Shown piece after piece: positions 38,260 to 52,168 of a stretch of 64,000 nucleotides of DNA (position 1 is its first letter; the number at the start of each line of letters is the position of its first letter). Below the pieces are notes generated by a model that was not told where the DNA came from, made no database searches, and was given only the letters and a program-made list of their open reading frames with translations. The position numbers and the translations under genes are program-made. The stretch comes from Hyperoodon ampullatus. Its lineage: Eukaryota > Chordata > Mammalia > Artiodactyla > Ziphiidae. The stretch covers positions 124,001-188,000 of the forward strand of contig CATKHW010000563.1 of the NCBI GenBank assembly GCA_949752795.1, in the 5' to 3' direction.

Positions 38260-39998
38260 TGCATCATTGTCGAAGTTGTGCCCCTCTTCCTGTGCTTTAA
38301 AGGCGATTCCAACGTACCTCTTGAAATCTGTTTCCTGCTATTCTGCCTCGCTTTCAAGTCCGCCTCGTTGCCTTCCCTCAACAGATTTTTGGACGATAGT
38401 TGTCCTTTATTACTCGGCCAGTTTGTGAATTGCTGTGCCCCTGAGCTCCATTTTTCAACTCGTTTTTGGTGAGCTGACCGCAAGTCCAAAATTTTGGTTC
38501 AGGACCTATACTGGTTCCCGGTGGGTGGCTGAGAATTTGGTTAATTCTTCTTCCTGCCGGGAAATTACAGTGATATGTGCCCGTCCAAATGCCTAACAGC
38601 TACTCTCTCATTGGTTCTCCCTCTTCCCTTTCATCCTCTGCCAAATTGGCAACCTGTGCGAACCAAGAGGTTAAAGGGGTTGTCTCTCCAAGTTGGGAGG
38701 TTGATAGTAAAGCAGACGGAAAGTCAAACCGGAGCACCAGGAGAGGGACCATTCGTTGAGTTTTAGAAACCTTTCGTATTCACAGTGTGTCCGTTCTCTA
38801 GGTTTCCCGCACATGTTATAGCTGTAGTAATATTCCCTTCAACCTGGAGAGTTCGGACCCATGGAATGGGTGCCATGCATTATTGCTTTAAAGGGTCTGC
38901 ATTTGCTCACCGAATCTCACCAATCGTCTCAGTCCCAAGTGTCCCTCCTTATGCCACATCCAGCTGTCGTTGTAGATAGGGTCATTCCAGCTTTCATCAG
39001 AGACCCTGAAGGAATTGTAAAGAATTTCCCAGTTTTTTTGTTTTGTTTTTGAAATTCCTTTTTATAGTGGGTTTGAGCTGATTCCGGCTGCCATGTTTAT
39101 GCCAGTCTAGACACACTTGATTCCCTTACGGTGACATATCAATACATAGGTTTTAAGATTCTTACTAGTCAGATATTTTCCTCTGCGGGAAATATGGGGT
39201 TTTGAGTCCCTTTCACTGAGGACGGTGTAGGTCTTGTCTATTCCATAGTTGGTTTTTGGAACGGTACCTGTGCTTATATCAAACTCTGGTTTTATGCATC
39301 ACCCCACCTCTCCTTCCTCCTTAAGCAGGTATAAGAGTGTTTTCTAAATGTGAGACACTGTTCTCTTTCCTAACTCAGTTCAAGTGTAGCCATGTTTACA
39401 GGATCTTCATAAGTGATATCTTATGATAAGTTTCTTTTTCTGTGTGACTTATTTCACTTAGAATCATCGTACCTGAATCCACCCATTTTGCTGCTACTGG
39501 TCTTATGACATTGATTTCATGGCTGAGGGATATTCCATCGTACGTAAGTACCACAATTTTTTGAACCATGTTTATATTTTCTGGGATACTTAAGGTGTAT
39601 CCAAGTTGAGGTCCTTGTATGCAGTGAAGCCCTACATTTTGGGGTGGCTCTGTCTTATTGATTTTCAGTTTTCCCAAGGTATATTCCCTAGACTGGTAGT
39701 GCCCTTGGCTCTGTAGCTCTATTCTTTACTTGTTTTAGGGAACAGAATGCACTCCTCCAGAGAGGCAGTTGGCAATTTACATCCCGCCCATCAGCATAAC
39801 AAGGCTCCCTGTTCTCCAGGGCCTGTCTTGCCTTTCTTGTTCTTACACATTTTGTGGATGTCCCTTTTGACCGGTGGGAAGTGATACTTCTTTGTAGTGC
39901 AGATTTGCATTGCCCGCTTGCTTGCTTGGCCAAAAAGGGCGTATGTGTTTTCTCCTGAATATATTCAGGAGAAAACGCATACGCCCTTTTTGGCCAAG
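38260..39998. repeat. Satellite monomer M23
   Basis: Type B3 with gggaccattcg near 38746, shared only with M28. Private caccgaatc and gattccggctg. Palindrome (39925-39998) has one left-arm change (gtatgtgtt). Confidence 0.96.
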
Positions 39999-41737
39999 TG
40001 CATCATTGTCGAAGTTGTGCCCCTCTTCCTGTGCTTTAAAGGCGATTCCAACGTACCTCTTGAAATCTGTTTCCTGCTATTCTGCCTCGCTTTCAAGTCC
40101 GCCTCGTTGCCTTCCCTCAACAGATTTTTGGACGATAGTTGTCCTTTATTACTCGGCCAGTTTGTGAATTGCTGTGCCCCTGAGCTCCATTTTTCAACTC
40201 GTTTTTGGTGAGCTGACCGCAAGTCCAAAATTTTGGTTCAGGACCTATACTGGTTCCCGGTGGGTGGCTGAGAATTTGGTTAATTCTTCTTCCTGCCGGG
40301 AAATTACAGTGATATGTGCCCGTCCAAATGCCTAACAGCTACTCTCTCATTGGTTCTCCCTCTTCCCTTTCATCCTCTGCCAAATTGGCAACCTGTGCGA
40401 ACCAAGAGGTTAAAGGGGTTGTCTCTCCAAGTTGGGAGGTTGATAGTAAAGCAGACGGAAAGTCAAACCAGAGCACCAGGAGAGGGACTATTCGTTGAGT
40501 TTTAGAAACCTTTCGTATTCACAGTGTGTCCGTTCCCTAGGTTTCCCGAACATGTTATAGCTGTAGTACTATTCCCTTCAACCTGGAGAGTTCGGACCCA
40601 TGGAATGGGTGCCATGCATTATTGCTTTAAAGGGTCTGCATTTGTTCACCCAATCTCACCAAGCATCTCAGTCCCAAGTGTCCCTCCTTATGCCACATCC
40701 AGCTGTCGTTGTAGATAGGGTCATTCCAGCTTTCATCAGAGACCCTGAAGGAATTGTAAAGAATTTCCCAGTTTTTTTGTTTTGTTTTTGAAATTCATTT
40801 TTATAGTGGGTTTGAGCTGATTCTCGCTGCCATGTTTATGCCAGTCTAGACACACTTGATTCCCTTACGGAGACATATCAATACATAGGTTTTAAGATTC
40901 TTACTAGTCAGATATTTTCCTCTGCGGGAAATATGGTGTTTTGAGTCCCTTTCACTGAGGACGGTGTAGGTCTTGTCTATTCCATAGTTGGTTTTTGGAA
41001 CGGTACCTGTGCTTATATCAAACTCTGGTTTTATGCATCACCCCACCTCTCCTTCCCCCTTAAGCAGGTATAAGAGTGTTTTCTAAATGTCAGACACTGT
41101 TCTCTTTCCTAACTCAGTTCAAGTTTAGCCATGTTTACAGGATCTTCATAAGTGATATCTTATGATAAGTTTCTTTTTCTGTGTGACTTATTTCACTTAG
41201 AATCATCGTACCTGAATCCACCCATTTTGTTGCTACTGGGCTTATGACATTGATTTCATGGCTGAGGGATATTCCATCATACGTAAGTACCACAATTTTT
41301 TGAACCATGTTTATATTTTCTGGGATACTTAAGGTGTATCCAAGTTGAGGTCCTTGTATGCAGTGCAGCCCTAAATTTTGGGGTGGCTCTGTCTTATTGA
41401 TTTTCAGTTTTCCCAAGGTATATTCCCTAGACTGGTAGTGCCCTTGGCTCTGTAGCTCTGTTCTTTACTTGTTTTAGGGAACAGAATGCACTCCTCCAGA
41501 GAGGCAGTTGGCAATTTACATCCCGCCCATCAGCATAACAAGGCTCCCTGTTCTCCAGGGCCTGTCTTGCCTTTCTTGTTCTTACACATTTTGTGGATGT
41601 CCCTTTTGACCGGTGGGAAGTGATACTTCTTTGTAGTGCAGATTTGCATTGCCCGCTTGCTTGCTTGGCCAAAAAGGGCGTATGCGTTTTCTCCTGAATA
41701 TATTCAGGAGAAAACGCATACGCCCTTTTTGGCCAAG
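39999..41737. repeat. Satellite monomer M24
   Basis: Same combination as M20: ggggttgtctc and aaaccagagc, then type A with tttgttcaccc. Private atatggtgtt near 40932. Palindrome perfect. Confidence 0.96.
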
Positions 41738-43475
41738 TGCATCATTGTCGAAGTTGTGCCCCTCTTCCTGTGCTTTAAAGGCGATTCCAACGTACCTCTT
41801 GAAATCTGTTTCCTGCTATTCTGCCTCGCTTTCAAGTCCGCCTCGTTGCCTTCCCTCAACAGATTTTTGGACGAGAGTTGTCCTTTATTACTCGGCCAGT
41901 TTGTGAATTGCTGTGCCCCTGAGCTCCATTTTTCAACTCGTTTTTGGTGAGCTGACCGCAAGTCCAAAATTTTGGTTCAGGACCTATACTGGTTCCCGGT
42001 GGGTGGCTGAGAATTTGGTTAATTCTTCTTCCTGCCGGGAAATTACAGTGATATGTGCCCGTCCAAATGCCTAACAGCTACTCTCTCATTGGTTCTCCCT
42101 CTTCCCTTTCATCCTCTGCCAAATTGGCAACCTGTGCGAACCAAGAGGTTAAAGGGGCTGTCTCTCCAAGTTGGGAGGTTGATAGTAAAGCAGACGGAAA
42201 GTCAAACCGGAGCACCAGGAGAGGGACTATTCGTTGAGTTTTAGAAACCTTTCGTATTCACAGTGTGTCCGTTCTCTAGGTTTCCCGCACATGTTATAGC
42301 TGTAGTAATATTCCCTTCAACCTGGAGAGTTCGGACCCATGGAATGGGTGCCATGCATTATTGCTTTAAAGGGTCTGCATTTGCTCACCCAATCTCACCA
42401 ATCGTCTCAGTCCCAAGTGTCCCTCCTTATGCCACATCCAGCTGTCGTTGTAGATAGGGTCATTCCAGCTTTCATCAGAGACCCTGAAGGAATTGTAAAG
42501 AATTTCCCTTTTTTTTGTTTTGTTTTCGAAATTCCTTTTTATAGTGGGTTTGAGCTGATTCTCGCTGCCATGTTTATGCCAGTCTAGACACACTTGATTC
42601 CCTTACGGAGACATATCAATACATAGGTTTTAAGATTCTTACTAGTCAGATATTTTCCTCTGCGGGAAATATGGGGTTTTGAGTCCCTTTCACTGAGGAC
42701 GGTGTAGGTATTGTCTATTCCATAGTTGGTTTTTGGAACGGTACCTGTGCTTATATCAAACTCTGGTTTTATGCATCACCCCACCTCTCCTTCCCCCTTA
42801 AGCAGGTATAAGAGTGTTTTCTAAATGTGAGACACTGTTCTCTTTCCTAACTCAGTTGAAGTGTAGCCATGTTTACAGGATCTTCATAAGTGATATCTTA
42901 TGATAAGTTTCTTTTTCTGTGTGACTTATTTCACTTAGAATCATCGTACCCGAATCCACCCATTTTGCTGCTACTGGTCTTATGACATTGATTTCATGGC
43001 TGAGGGATATTCCATCGTACGTAAGTACCACAATTTTTTGAACCATGTTTATATTTTCTGGGATACTTAAGGTGTATCCAAGTTGAGGTCCTTGTATGCA
43101 GTGCAGCCCTAAATTTTGGGGTGGCTCTGTCTTATTGATTTTCAGTTTTCCCAAGGTATATTCCCTAGACTGGTAGTGCCCTTGGCTCTGTAGCTCTGTT
43201 CTTTACTTGTTTTATGGAACAGAATGCACTCCTCCAGAGAGGCAGTTGGCAATTTACATTCCGCCCATCAGCATAACAAGGCTCCCTGTTCTCCAGGGCC
43301 TGTCTTGCCTTTCTTGTTCTTACACATTTTGTGGATGTCCCTTTTGACCGGTGGGAAGTGATACTTCTTTGTAGTGCAGATTTGCATTGCCCGCTTGCTT
43401 GCTTGGCCAAAAAGGGCGTATGCGTTTTCTCCTGAATATATTCAGGAGAAAACGCATACGCCCTTTTTGGCCAAG
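41738..43475. repeat. Satellite monomer M25
   Basis: 1,738 bp, with an 8-T tract. Type B3. Carries the ttttatggaac variant near 43209 otherwise seen in M2, M3 and M7. Palindrome perfect. Confidence 0.96.
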
Positions 43476-45214
43476 TGCATCATTGTCGAAGTTGTGCCCC
43501 TCTTCCTGTGCTTTAAAGGCGATTCCAACGTACCTCTTGAAATCTGTTTCCTGCTATTCTGCCTCGCTTTCAAGTCCGCCTCGTTGCCTTCCCGCAACAG
43601 ATTTTTGGACGAGAGTTGTCCTTTATTACTCGGCCAGTTTGTGAATTGCTGTGTCCCTGAGCTCCATTTTTCAACTCGTTTTTGGTGAGCTGACCGCAAG
43701 TCCAAAATTTTGGTTCAGGACCTATACTGGTTCCCGGTGGGTGGCTGAGAATTTGGTTAATTCTTCTTCCTGCCGGGAAATTACAGTGATATGTGCCCGT
43801 CCAAATGCCTAACAGCTACTCTCTCATTGGTTCTCCCTCTTCCCTTTCATCCTCTGCCAAATTGGCAACCTGTGCGAACCAAGAGGTTAAAGGGACTGTC
43901 TCTCCAAGTTGGGAGGTTGATAGTAAAGCAGACGGAAAGTCAAACCGGAGCACCAGGAGAGGGACTATTCGTTGAGTTTTAGAAACCTTTCGTATTCACA
44001 GTGTGTCCGTTCTCTAGGTTTCCCGCACATGTTATAGCTGTAGTACTATTCCCTTCAACCTGGAGAGTTCGGACCCATGGAATGGGTGCCATGCATTATT
44101 GCTTTAAAGGGTCTGCATTTGCTCACCCAATCTCACCAATCGTCTCAGTCCCAAGTGTCCCTCCTTATGCCACATCCAGCTGTCGTTGTAGTTAGGGTCA
44201 TTCCAGCTTTCATCAGAGACCCTGAAGGAATTGTAAAGAATTTCCCAGTTTTTTTGTTTTGTTTTTGAAATTCCTTTTTATAGTGGGTTTGAGCTGATTC
44301 TCGCTGCCATGTTTATGCCAGTCTAGACACACTTGATTCCCTTACGGAGACATATCAATACATAGGTTTTAAGATTCTTACTAATCAGATATTTTCCTCT
44401 GAGGGAAATATGGGGTTTTGAGTCCCTTTCACTGAGGACGGTGTAGGTCTTGTCTATTCCATAGTTGGTTTTTGGAACGGTACCTGTGCTTATATCAAAC
44501 TCTGGTTTTATGCATCACCCCACCTCTCCTTCCCCCTTAAGCAGGTATAAGAGTGTTTTCTAAATGTCAGACACTGTTCTCTTTCCTAACTCAGTTCAAG
44601 TGTAGCCATGTTTACAGGATCTTCATAAGTGATATCTTATGATAAGTTTCTTTTTCTGTGTGACTTATTTCACTTAGAATCATCGTACCTGAATCCACCC
44701 ATTTTGTTGCTACTGGTCTTATGACATTGATTTCATGGCTGAGGGATATTACATCGTACGTAAGTACCACAATTTTTTGAACCATGTTTATATTTTCTGG
44801 GATACTTAAGGTGTGTCCAAGTTGAGGTCCTTGTATGCAGTGCAGCCCTAAATTTTGGGGTGGCTCTGTCTTATTGATTTTCAGTTTTCCCAAGGTATAT
44901 TCCCTAGACTGGTAGTGCCCTTGGCTCTGTAGCTCTGTTCTTTACTTGTTTTAGGGAACAGAATGCACTCCTCCAGAGAGGCAGTTGGCAATTTACATCC
45001 CGCCCATCAGCATAACAAGGCTCCCTGTTCTCCAGGGCCTGTCTTGCCTTTCTTGTTCTTACACATTTTGTGGATGTCCCTTTTGACCGGTGGGAAGTGA
45101 TACTTCTTTGTAGTGCAGATTTGCATTGCCCGCTTGCTTGCTTGGCCAAAAAGGGCGTATGCGTTTTCTCCTGAATATATTCAGGAGAAAACGCATACGC
45201 CCTTTTTGGCCAAG
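43476..45214. repeat. Satellite monomer M26
   Basis: Left end has cttcccgcaac as in M13. The rest is type B2 with LGHTLS, ctaatcagat (44381) and cctctgaggg as in M18. Private gtagttaggg near 44190. Palindrome perfect. Confidence 0.96.
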
Positions 45215-46952
45215 TGCATCATTGTCGAAGTTGTGCCCCTCTTCCTGTGCTTTAAAGGTGATTCCAACGTACCTCTTGAAATCTGTTTCCTGCTATTCTG
45301 CCTCGCTTTCAAGTCCGCCTCGTTGCCTTCCCTCAACAGATTTTTGGACGATAGTTGTCCTTTATTACTCGGCCAGTTGTGAATTGCTGTGCCCCTGAGC
45401 TCCATTTTTCAACTCGTTTTTGGTGAGCTGACCGCAAGTCCAAAATTTTCGTTCAGGACCTATACTGGTTCCCGGTGGGTGGCTGAGAATTTGGTTAATT
45501 CTTCTTCCTGCCGGGAAATTACAGTGATATGTGCCCTTCCAAATGCCTAACAGCTACTCTCTCATTGGTTCTCCCTCTTCCCTTTCATCCTCTGCCAAAT
45601 TGGCAACCTGTGCGAACCAAGAGGTTAAAGGGGTTGTCTCTCCAAGTTGGGAGGTTGATAGTAAAGCAGACGGAAAGTCAAACCAGAGCACCAGGAGAGG
45701 GACTATTCGTTGAGTTTTAGAAACCTTTCGTATTCACAGTGTGTCCGTTCTCTAGGTTTCCCACACATGTTATAGCTGTAGTAATATTCCCTTCAACCTG
45801 GAGAGTTCGGACCCATGGAATGGGTGCCATGCATTATTGCTTTAAAGGGTCTGCATTTGCTCACCCAATCTCACCAATCGTCTCAGTCCCAAGTGTCCCT
45901 CCTTATGCCACATCCAGCTGTCGTTGTAGATAGGGTCATTCCAGCTTTCATCAGAGACCCTGAAGGAATTGTAAAGAATTTCCCAGTTTTTTTGTTTTGT
46001 TTTTGAAATTCCTTTTTATAGTGGGTTTGAGCTGATTCTCGCTGCCATGTTTATGCCAGTCTAGACACACTTGATTCCCTTACGGAGACATATCAATACA
46101 TAGGTTTTAAGATTCTTACTAGTCAGATATTTTCCTCTGCGGGAAATATGGGGTTTTGAGTCCCTTTCACTGAGGACGGTGTAGGTCTTGTCTATTCCAT
46201 AGTTGGTTTTCGGAACGGTACCTGTGCTTATATCAAACTCTGGTTTTATGCATCACCCCACCTCTCCTTCCCCCTTAAGCAGGTATAAGAGTGTTTTCTA
46301 AATGTCAGACACTGTTCTCTTTCCTAACTCAGTTCAAGTGTAGCCATGTTTACAGGATCTTCATAAGTGATATCTTATGATAAGTTTCTTTTTCTGTGTG
46401 ACTTATTTCACTTAGAATCATCGTACCTTAATCCACCCATTTTGCTGCTACTGGTCTTATGACATTGATTTCATGGCTGAGGGATATTCCATCGTACGTA
46501 AGTACCACAATTTTTTGAACCATGTTTATATTTTCTGGGATACTTAAGGTGTATCCAAGTTGAGGTCCTTGTATGCAGTGAAGCCCTACATTTTGGGGTG
46601 GCTCTGTCTTATTGATTTTCAGTTTTCCCAAGGTATATTCCCTAGACTGGTAGTGCCCTTGGCTCTGTAGCTCTATTCTTTACTTGTTTTAGGGAACAGA
46701 ATGCACTCCTCCAGAGAGGCAGTTGGCAATTTACATCCCGCCCATCAGCATAACAAGGCTCCCTGTTCTCCAGGGCCTGTCTTGCCTTTCTTGTTCTTAC
46801 ACATTTTGTGGATGTCCCTTTTGACCGGTGGGAAGTGATACTTCTTTGTAGTGCAGATTTGCATTGCCCGCTTGCTTGCTTGGCCAAAAAGGGCGTATGC
46901 GTTTTCTCCTGAATATATTCAGGAGAAAACGCATACGCCCTTTTTGGCCAAG
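45215..46952. repeat. Satellite monomer M27
   Basis: 1,738 bp; one T lost near 45378 (ccagttgtg). Type B3 with the M22 variant set, including ttttcggaac near 46208. A TAA in the ORF2 C-terminal frame comes from taccttaatcc near 46426. Palindrome perfect. Confidence 0.96.
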
Positions 46953-48691
46953 TGCATCATTGTCGAAGTTGTGCCCCTCTTCCTGTGCTTTAAAGGCAAT
47001 TCCAACGTACCTCTTGAAATCTGTTTCCTGCTATTCTGCCTCGCTTTCAAGTCCGCCTCGTTGCCTTCCCTCAACAGATTTTTGGACGATAGTTGTCCTT
47101 TATTACTCGGCCAGTTTGTGAATTGCTGTGCCCCTGAGCTCCATTTTTCAACTCGTTTTTGGTGAGCTGACCGCAAGTCCAAAATTTTGGTTCAGGACCT
47201 ATACTGGTTCCCGGTGGGTGGCTGAGAATTTGGTTAATTCTTCTTCCTGCCGGGAAATTACAGTGATATGTGCCCGTCCAAATGCCTAACAGCTACTCTC
47301 TCATTGGTTCTCCCTCTTCCCTTTCATCCTCTGCCAAATTGGCAACCTGTGCGAACCAAGAGGTTAAAGGGGTTGTCTCTCCAAGTTGGGAGGTTGATAG
47401 TAAAGCAGACGGAAAGTCAAACCGGAGCACCAGGAGAGGGACCATTCGTTGAGTTTTAGAAACCTTTCGTATTCACAGTGTGTCCGTTCTCTAGGTTTCC
47501 CGCACATGTTATAGCTGTAGTAATATTCCCTTCAACCTGGAGAGTTCGGACCCATGGAATGGGTGCCATGCATTATTGCTTTAAAGGGTCTGCATTTGCT
47601 CACCCAATCTCACCAATCGTCTCAGTCCCAAGTGTCCCTCCTTATGCCACATCCAGCTGTCGTTGTAGATAGGGTCATTCCAGCTTTCATCAGAGACCCT
47701 GAAGGAATTGTAAAGAATTTCCCAGTTTTTTTGTTTTGTTTTTGAAATTCCTTTTTATAGTGGGTTTGAGCTGATTCTCGCTGCCATGTTTATGCCAGTC
47801 TAGACACACTTGATTCCCTTACGGAGACATATCAATACATAGGTTTTAAGATTCTTACTAGTCAGATATTTTCCTCTGCGGGAAATATGGGGTTTTGAGT
47901 CCCTTTCACTGAGGACGGTGTAGGTCTTGTCTATTCCATAGTTGGTTTTTGGAACGGTACCTGTGCTTATATCAAACTCTGGTTTTATGCATCACCCCAC
48001 CTCTCCTTCCCCCTTAAGCAGGTATAAGAGTGTTTTCTAAATGTGAGACACTGTTCTCTTTCCTAACTCAGTTCAAGTGTAGCCATGTTTACAGGATCTT
48101 CATAAGTGATATCTTATGATAAGTTTCTTTTTCTGTGTGACTTATTTCACTTAGAATCATCGTACCTAAATCCACCCATTTTGCTGCTACTGGTCTTATG
48201 ACATTGATTTCATGGCTGAGGGATATTCCATCGTACGTAAGTACCACAATTTTTTGAACCATGTTTATATTTTCTGGGATACTTAAGGTGTATCCAAGTT
48301 GAGGTCCTTGTATGCAGTGCAGCCCTAAATTTTGGGGTGGCTCTGTCTTACTGATTTTCAGTTTTCCCAAGGTATATTCCCTAGACTGGTAGTGCCCTTG
48401 GCTCTGTAGCTCTGTTCTTTACTTGTTTTAGGGAACAGAATGCACTCCTCCAGAGAGCCAGTTGGCAATTTACATCCCGCCCATCAGCATAACAAGGCTC
48501 CCTGTTCTCCAGGGCCTGTCTTGCCTTTCTTGTTCTTACACATTTTGTGGATATCCCTTTTGACCGGTGGGAAGTGATACTTCTTTGTAGTGCAGATTTG
48601 CATTGCCCGCTTGCTTGCTTGGCCAAAAAGTGCGTATGCGTTTTCTCCTGAATATATTCAGGAGAAAACGCATACGCCCTTTTTGGCCAAG
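46953..48691. repeat. Satellite monomer M28
   Basis: Type B3 with gggaccattcg near 47439, as in M23 five monomers away. Palindrome (48618-48691) has one left-arm change (aaaaagtgcg). Confidence 0.96.
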
Positions 48692-50430
48692 TGCATCATT
48701 GTCGAAGTTGTGCCCCTCTTCCTGTGCTTTAAAGGCGATTCCAACGTACCTCTTGAAATCTGTTTCCTGCTATTCTGCCTCGCTTTCAAGTCCGCCTCGT
48801 TGTCTTCCCTCAACAGATTTTTGGACAATAGTTGTCCTTTATTACTCGGCCAGTTTGTGAATTGCTGTGCCCCTGAGCTCCATTTTTCAACTCGTTTTTG
48901 GTGAGCTGACCGCAAGTCCAAAATTTTGGTTCAGGACCTATACTGGTTCCCGGTGGGTGGCTGAGAATTTGGTTAATTCTTCTTCCTGCCGGGAAATTAC
49001 AGTGATATGTGCCCGTCCAAATGCCTAACAGCTACTCTCTCATTGGTTCTCCCTCTTCCCTTTCATCCTCTGCCAAATTGGCAACCTGTGCGAACCAAGA
49101 GGTTAAAGGGTCTGTCTCTCCAAGTTGGGAGGTTGATAGTAAAGCAGACGGAAAGTCAAACCGGAGCACCAGGAGAGGGACTATTCGTTGAGTTTTAGAA
49201 ACCTTTCTTATTCACAGTGTGTCCGTTCTCTAGGTTTCCCGCACATGTTATAGCTGTAGTACTATTCCCTTCAACCTGGAGAGTTCGGACCCATGGAATG
49301 GGTGCCATGCATTATTGCTTTAAAGGGTCTGCATTTGCTCACCCAATCTCACCAATCGTCTCAGTCCCAAGTGTCCCTCCTTATGCCACATCCAGCTGTC
49401 GTTGTAGATAGGGTCATTCCAGCTTTCATCAGAGACCCTGAAGGAATTGTAAAGAATTTCCCAGTTTTTTTGTTTTGTTTTTGAAATTCCTTTTTATAGT
49501 GGGTTTGAGCTGATTCTCGCTGCCATGTTTATGCCAGTCTAGACACACTTGATTCCCTTACGGAGACATATCAATACATAGGTTTTAAGATTCTTACTAG
49601 TCAGATATTTTCCTCTGCGGGAAATATGGGGTTTTGAGTCCCTTTCACTGAGGAAGGTGTAGGTCTTGTCTATTCCATAGTTGGTTTTTGGAACGGTAAC
49701 TGTGCTTATATCAAACTCTGGTTTTATGCATCACCCCACCTCTCCTTCCCCCTTAAGCAGGTATAAGAGTGTTTTCTAAATGTCAGACACTGTTCTCTTT
49801 CCTAACTCAGTTCAAGTGTAGCCATGTTTACAGGATCTTCATAAGTGATATCTTATGATAAGTTTCTTTTTCTGTGTGACTTATTTCACTTAGAATCATC
49901 GTACCTGAATCCACCCATTTTGTTGCTACTGGGCTTATGACATTGATTTCATGGCTGAGGGATATTCCATCGTACGTAAGTACCACAATTTTTTGAACCA
50001 TGTTTATATTTTCTGGGATACTTAAGGTGTGTCCAAGTTGAGGTCCTTGTATGCAGTGCAGCCCTACATTTTGGGGTTGCTCTGTCTTATTGATTTTCAG
50101 TTTTCCCAAGGTATATTCCCTAGACTGGTAGTGCCCTTGGCTCTGTAGCTCTGTTCTTTACTTGTTTTAGGGAACAGAATGCACTCCTCCAGAGAGGCAG
50201 TTGGCAATTTACATCCCGCCCATCAGCATAACAAGGCTCCCTGTTCTCCAGGGCCTGTCTTGCCTTTCTTGTTCTTACACATTTTGTGGATGTCCCTTTT
50301 GACCGGTGGGAAGTGATACTTCTTTGTAGTGCAGATTTGCATTGCCCGCTTGCTTGCTTGGCCAAAAAGGGCGTATGCGTTTTCTCCTGAATATATTCAG
50401 GAGAAAACGCATACGCCCTTTTTGGCCAAG
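48692..50430. repeat. Satellite monomer M29
   Basis: Type B2 with private gacaatag, gggtctgtctc and gaggaaggtg. The ORF2 end combines PQNVGLH and LGHTLS with ggggttgctctg near 50075, shared only with M30. Palindrome perfect. Confidence 0.96.
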
Positions 50431-52168
50431 TGCATCATTGTCGAAGTTGTGCCCCTCTTCCTGTGCTTTAAAGGCGATTCCAACGTACCTCTTGAAATCT
50501 GTTTCCTGCTATTCTGCCTCGCTTTCAAGTCCGCCTCGTTGCCTTCCCTCAACAGATTTTTGGACGATAGTTGTCCTTTATTACTCGGCCAGTTTGTGAA
50601 TTGCTGTGCCCCTGAGCTCCATTTTTCAACTCGTTTTTGGTGAGCTGACCGCAAGTCCAAAATTTTGGTTCAGGACCTATACTGGTTCCCGGTGGGTGGC
50701 TGAGAATTTGGTTAATTCTTCTTCCTGTTGGGAAATTACAGTGATATGTGCCCGTCCAAATGCCTAACAGCTACTCTCTCATTGGTTCTCCCTCTTCCCT
50801 TTCATCCTCTGCCAAATTGGCAACCTGTGCGAACCAAGAGGTTAAAGGGGCTGTCTCTCCAAGTTGGGAGGTTGATAGTAAAGTGGACGGAAAGTCAAAC
50901 CGGAGCACCAGGAGAGGGACTATTCGTTGAGTTTTAGAAACCTTTCGTATTCACAGTGTGTCCGTTCCCTAGGTTTCCCGCACATGTTATAGCTGTAGTA
51001 CTATTCCCTTCAACCTGGAGAGTTCGGACCCATGGAATGGGTGCCATGCATTATTGCTTTAAAGGGTCTGCATTTGCTCACCCAATCTCACCAAGCATCT
51101 CAGTCCCAAGTGTCCCTCCTTATGCCACATCCAGCTGTCGTTGTAGATAGGGTCATTCCAGCTTTCATCAGAGACCCTGAAGGAATTGTAAAGAATTTCC
51201 CAGTTTTTTGTTTTGTTTTTGAAATTCATTTTTATAGTGGGTTTGAGCTGATTCTCGCTGCCATGTTTATGCCAGTCTAGACACACTTGATTCCCTTACG
51301 GAGACATATCAATACATAGGTTTTAAGATTCTTACTAGTCAGATATTTTCCTCTGCGGGAAATATGGGGTTTTGAGTCCCTTTCACTGAGGACGGTGTAG
51401 GTCTTGTCTATTCCATAGTTGGTTTTTGGAACGGTACCTGTGCTTATATCAAACTCTGGTTTTATGCATCACCCCACCTCTCCTTCCCCCTTAAGCAGGT
51501 ATAAGAGTGTTTTCTAAATGTGAGACACTGTTCTCTTTCCTAACTCAGTTCAAGTGTAGCCATGTTTACAGGATCTTCATAAGTGATATCTTATGATAAG
51601 TTTCTTTTTCTGTGTGACTTATTTCACTTAGAATCATCGTACCTGAATCCACCCATTTTGTTGCTACTGGGCTTATGACATTGATTTCATGGCTGAGGGA
51701 TATTCCATCGTACGTAAGTACCACAATTTTTTGAACCATGTTTATATTTTCTGGGATACTTAAGGTGTGTCCAAGTTGAGGTCCTTGTATGCAGTGCAGC
51801 CCTACATTTTGGGGTTGCTCTGTCTTATTGATTTTCAGTTTTCCCAAGGTATATTCCCTAGACTGGTAGTGCCCTTGGCTCTGTAGCTCTGTTCTTTACT
51901 TGTTTTAGGGAACAGAATGCACTCCTCCAGAGAGGCAGTTGGCAATTTACATCCCGCCCATCAGCATAACAAGGCTCCCTGTTCTCCAGGGCCTGTCTTG
52001 CCTTTCTTGTTCTTACACATTTTGTGGATGTCCCTTTTGACCGGTGGGAAGTGATACTTCTTTGTAGTGCAGATTTGCATTGCCCGCTTGCTTGCTTGGC
52101 CAAAAAGGGCGTATGCGTTTTCTCCTGAATATATTCAGGAGAAAACGCATACGCCCTTTTTGGCCAAG
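50431..52168. repeat. Satellite monomer M30
   Basis: 1,738 bp, 6-T tract. Has cttcctgttggg and aaagtggacgg; mixed type A/B block (ccgttccc with cccgcacatg). ORF2 end as in M29. Palindrome perfect. Confidence 0.96.
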
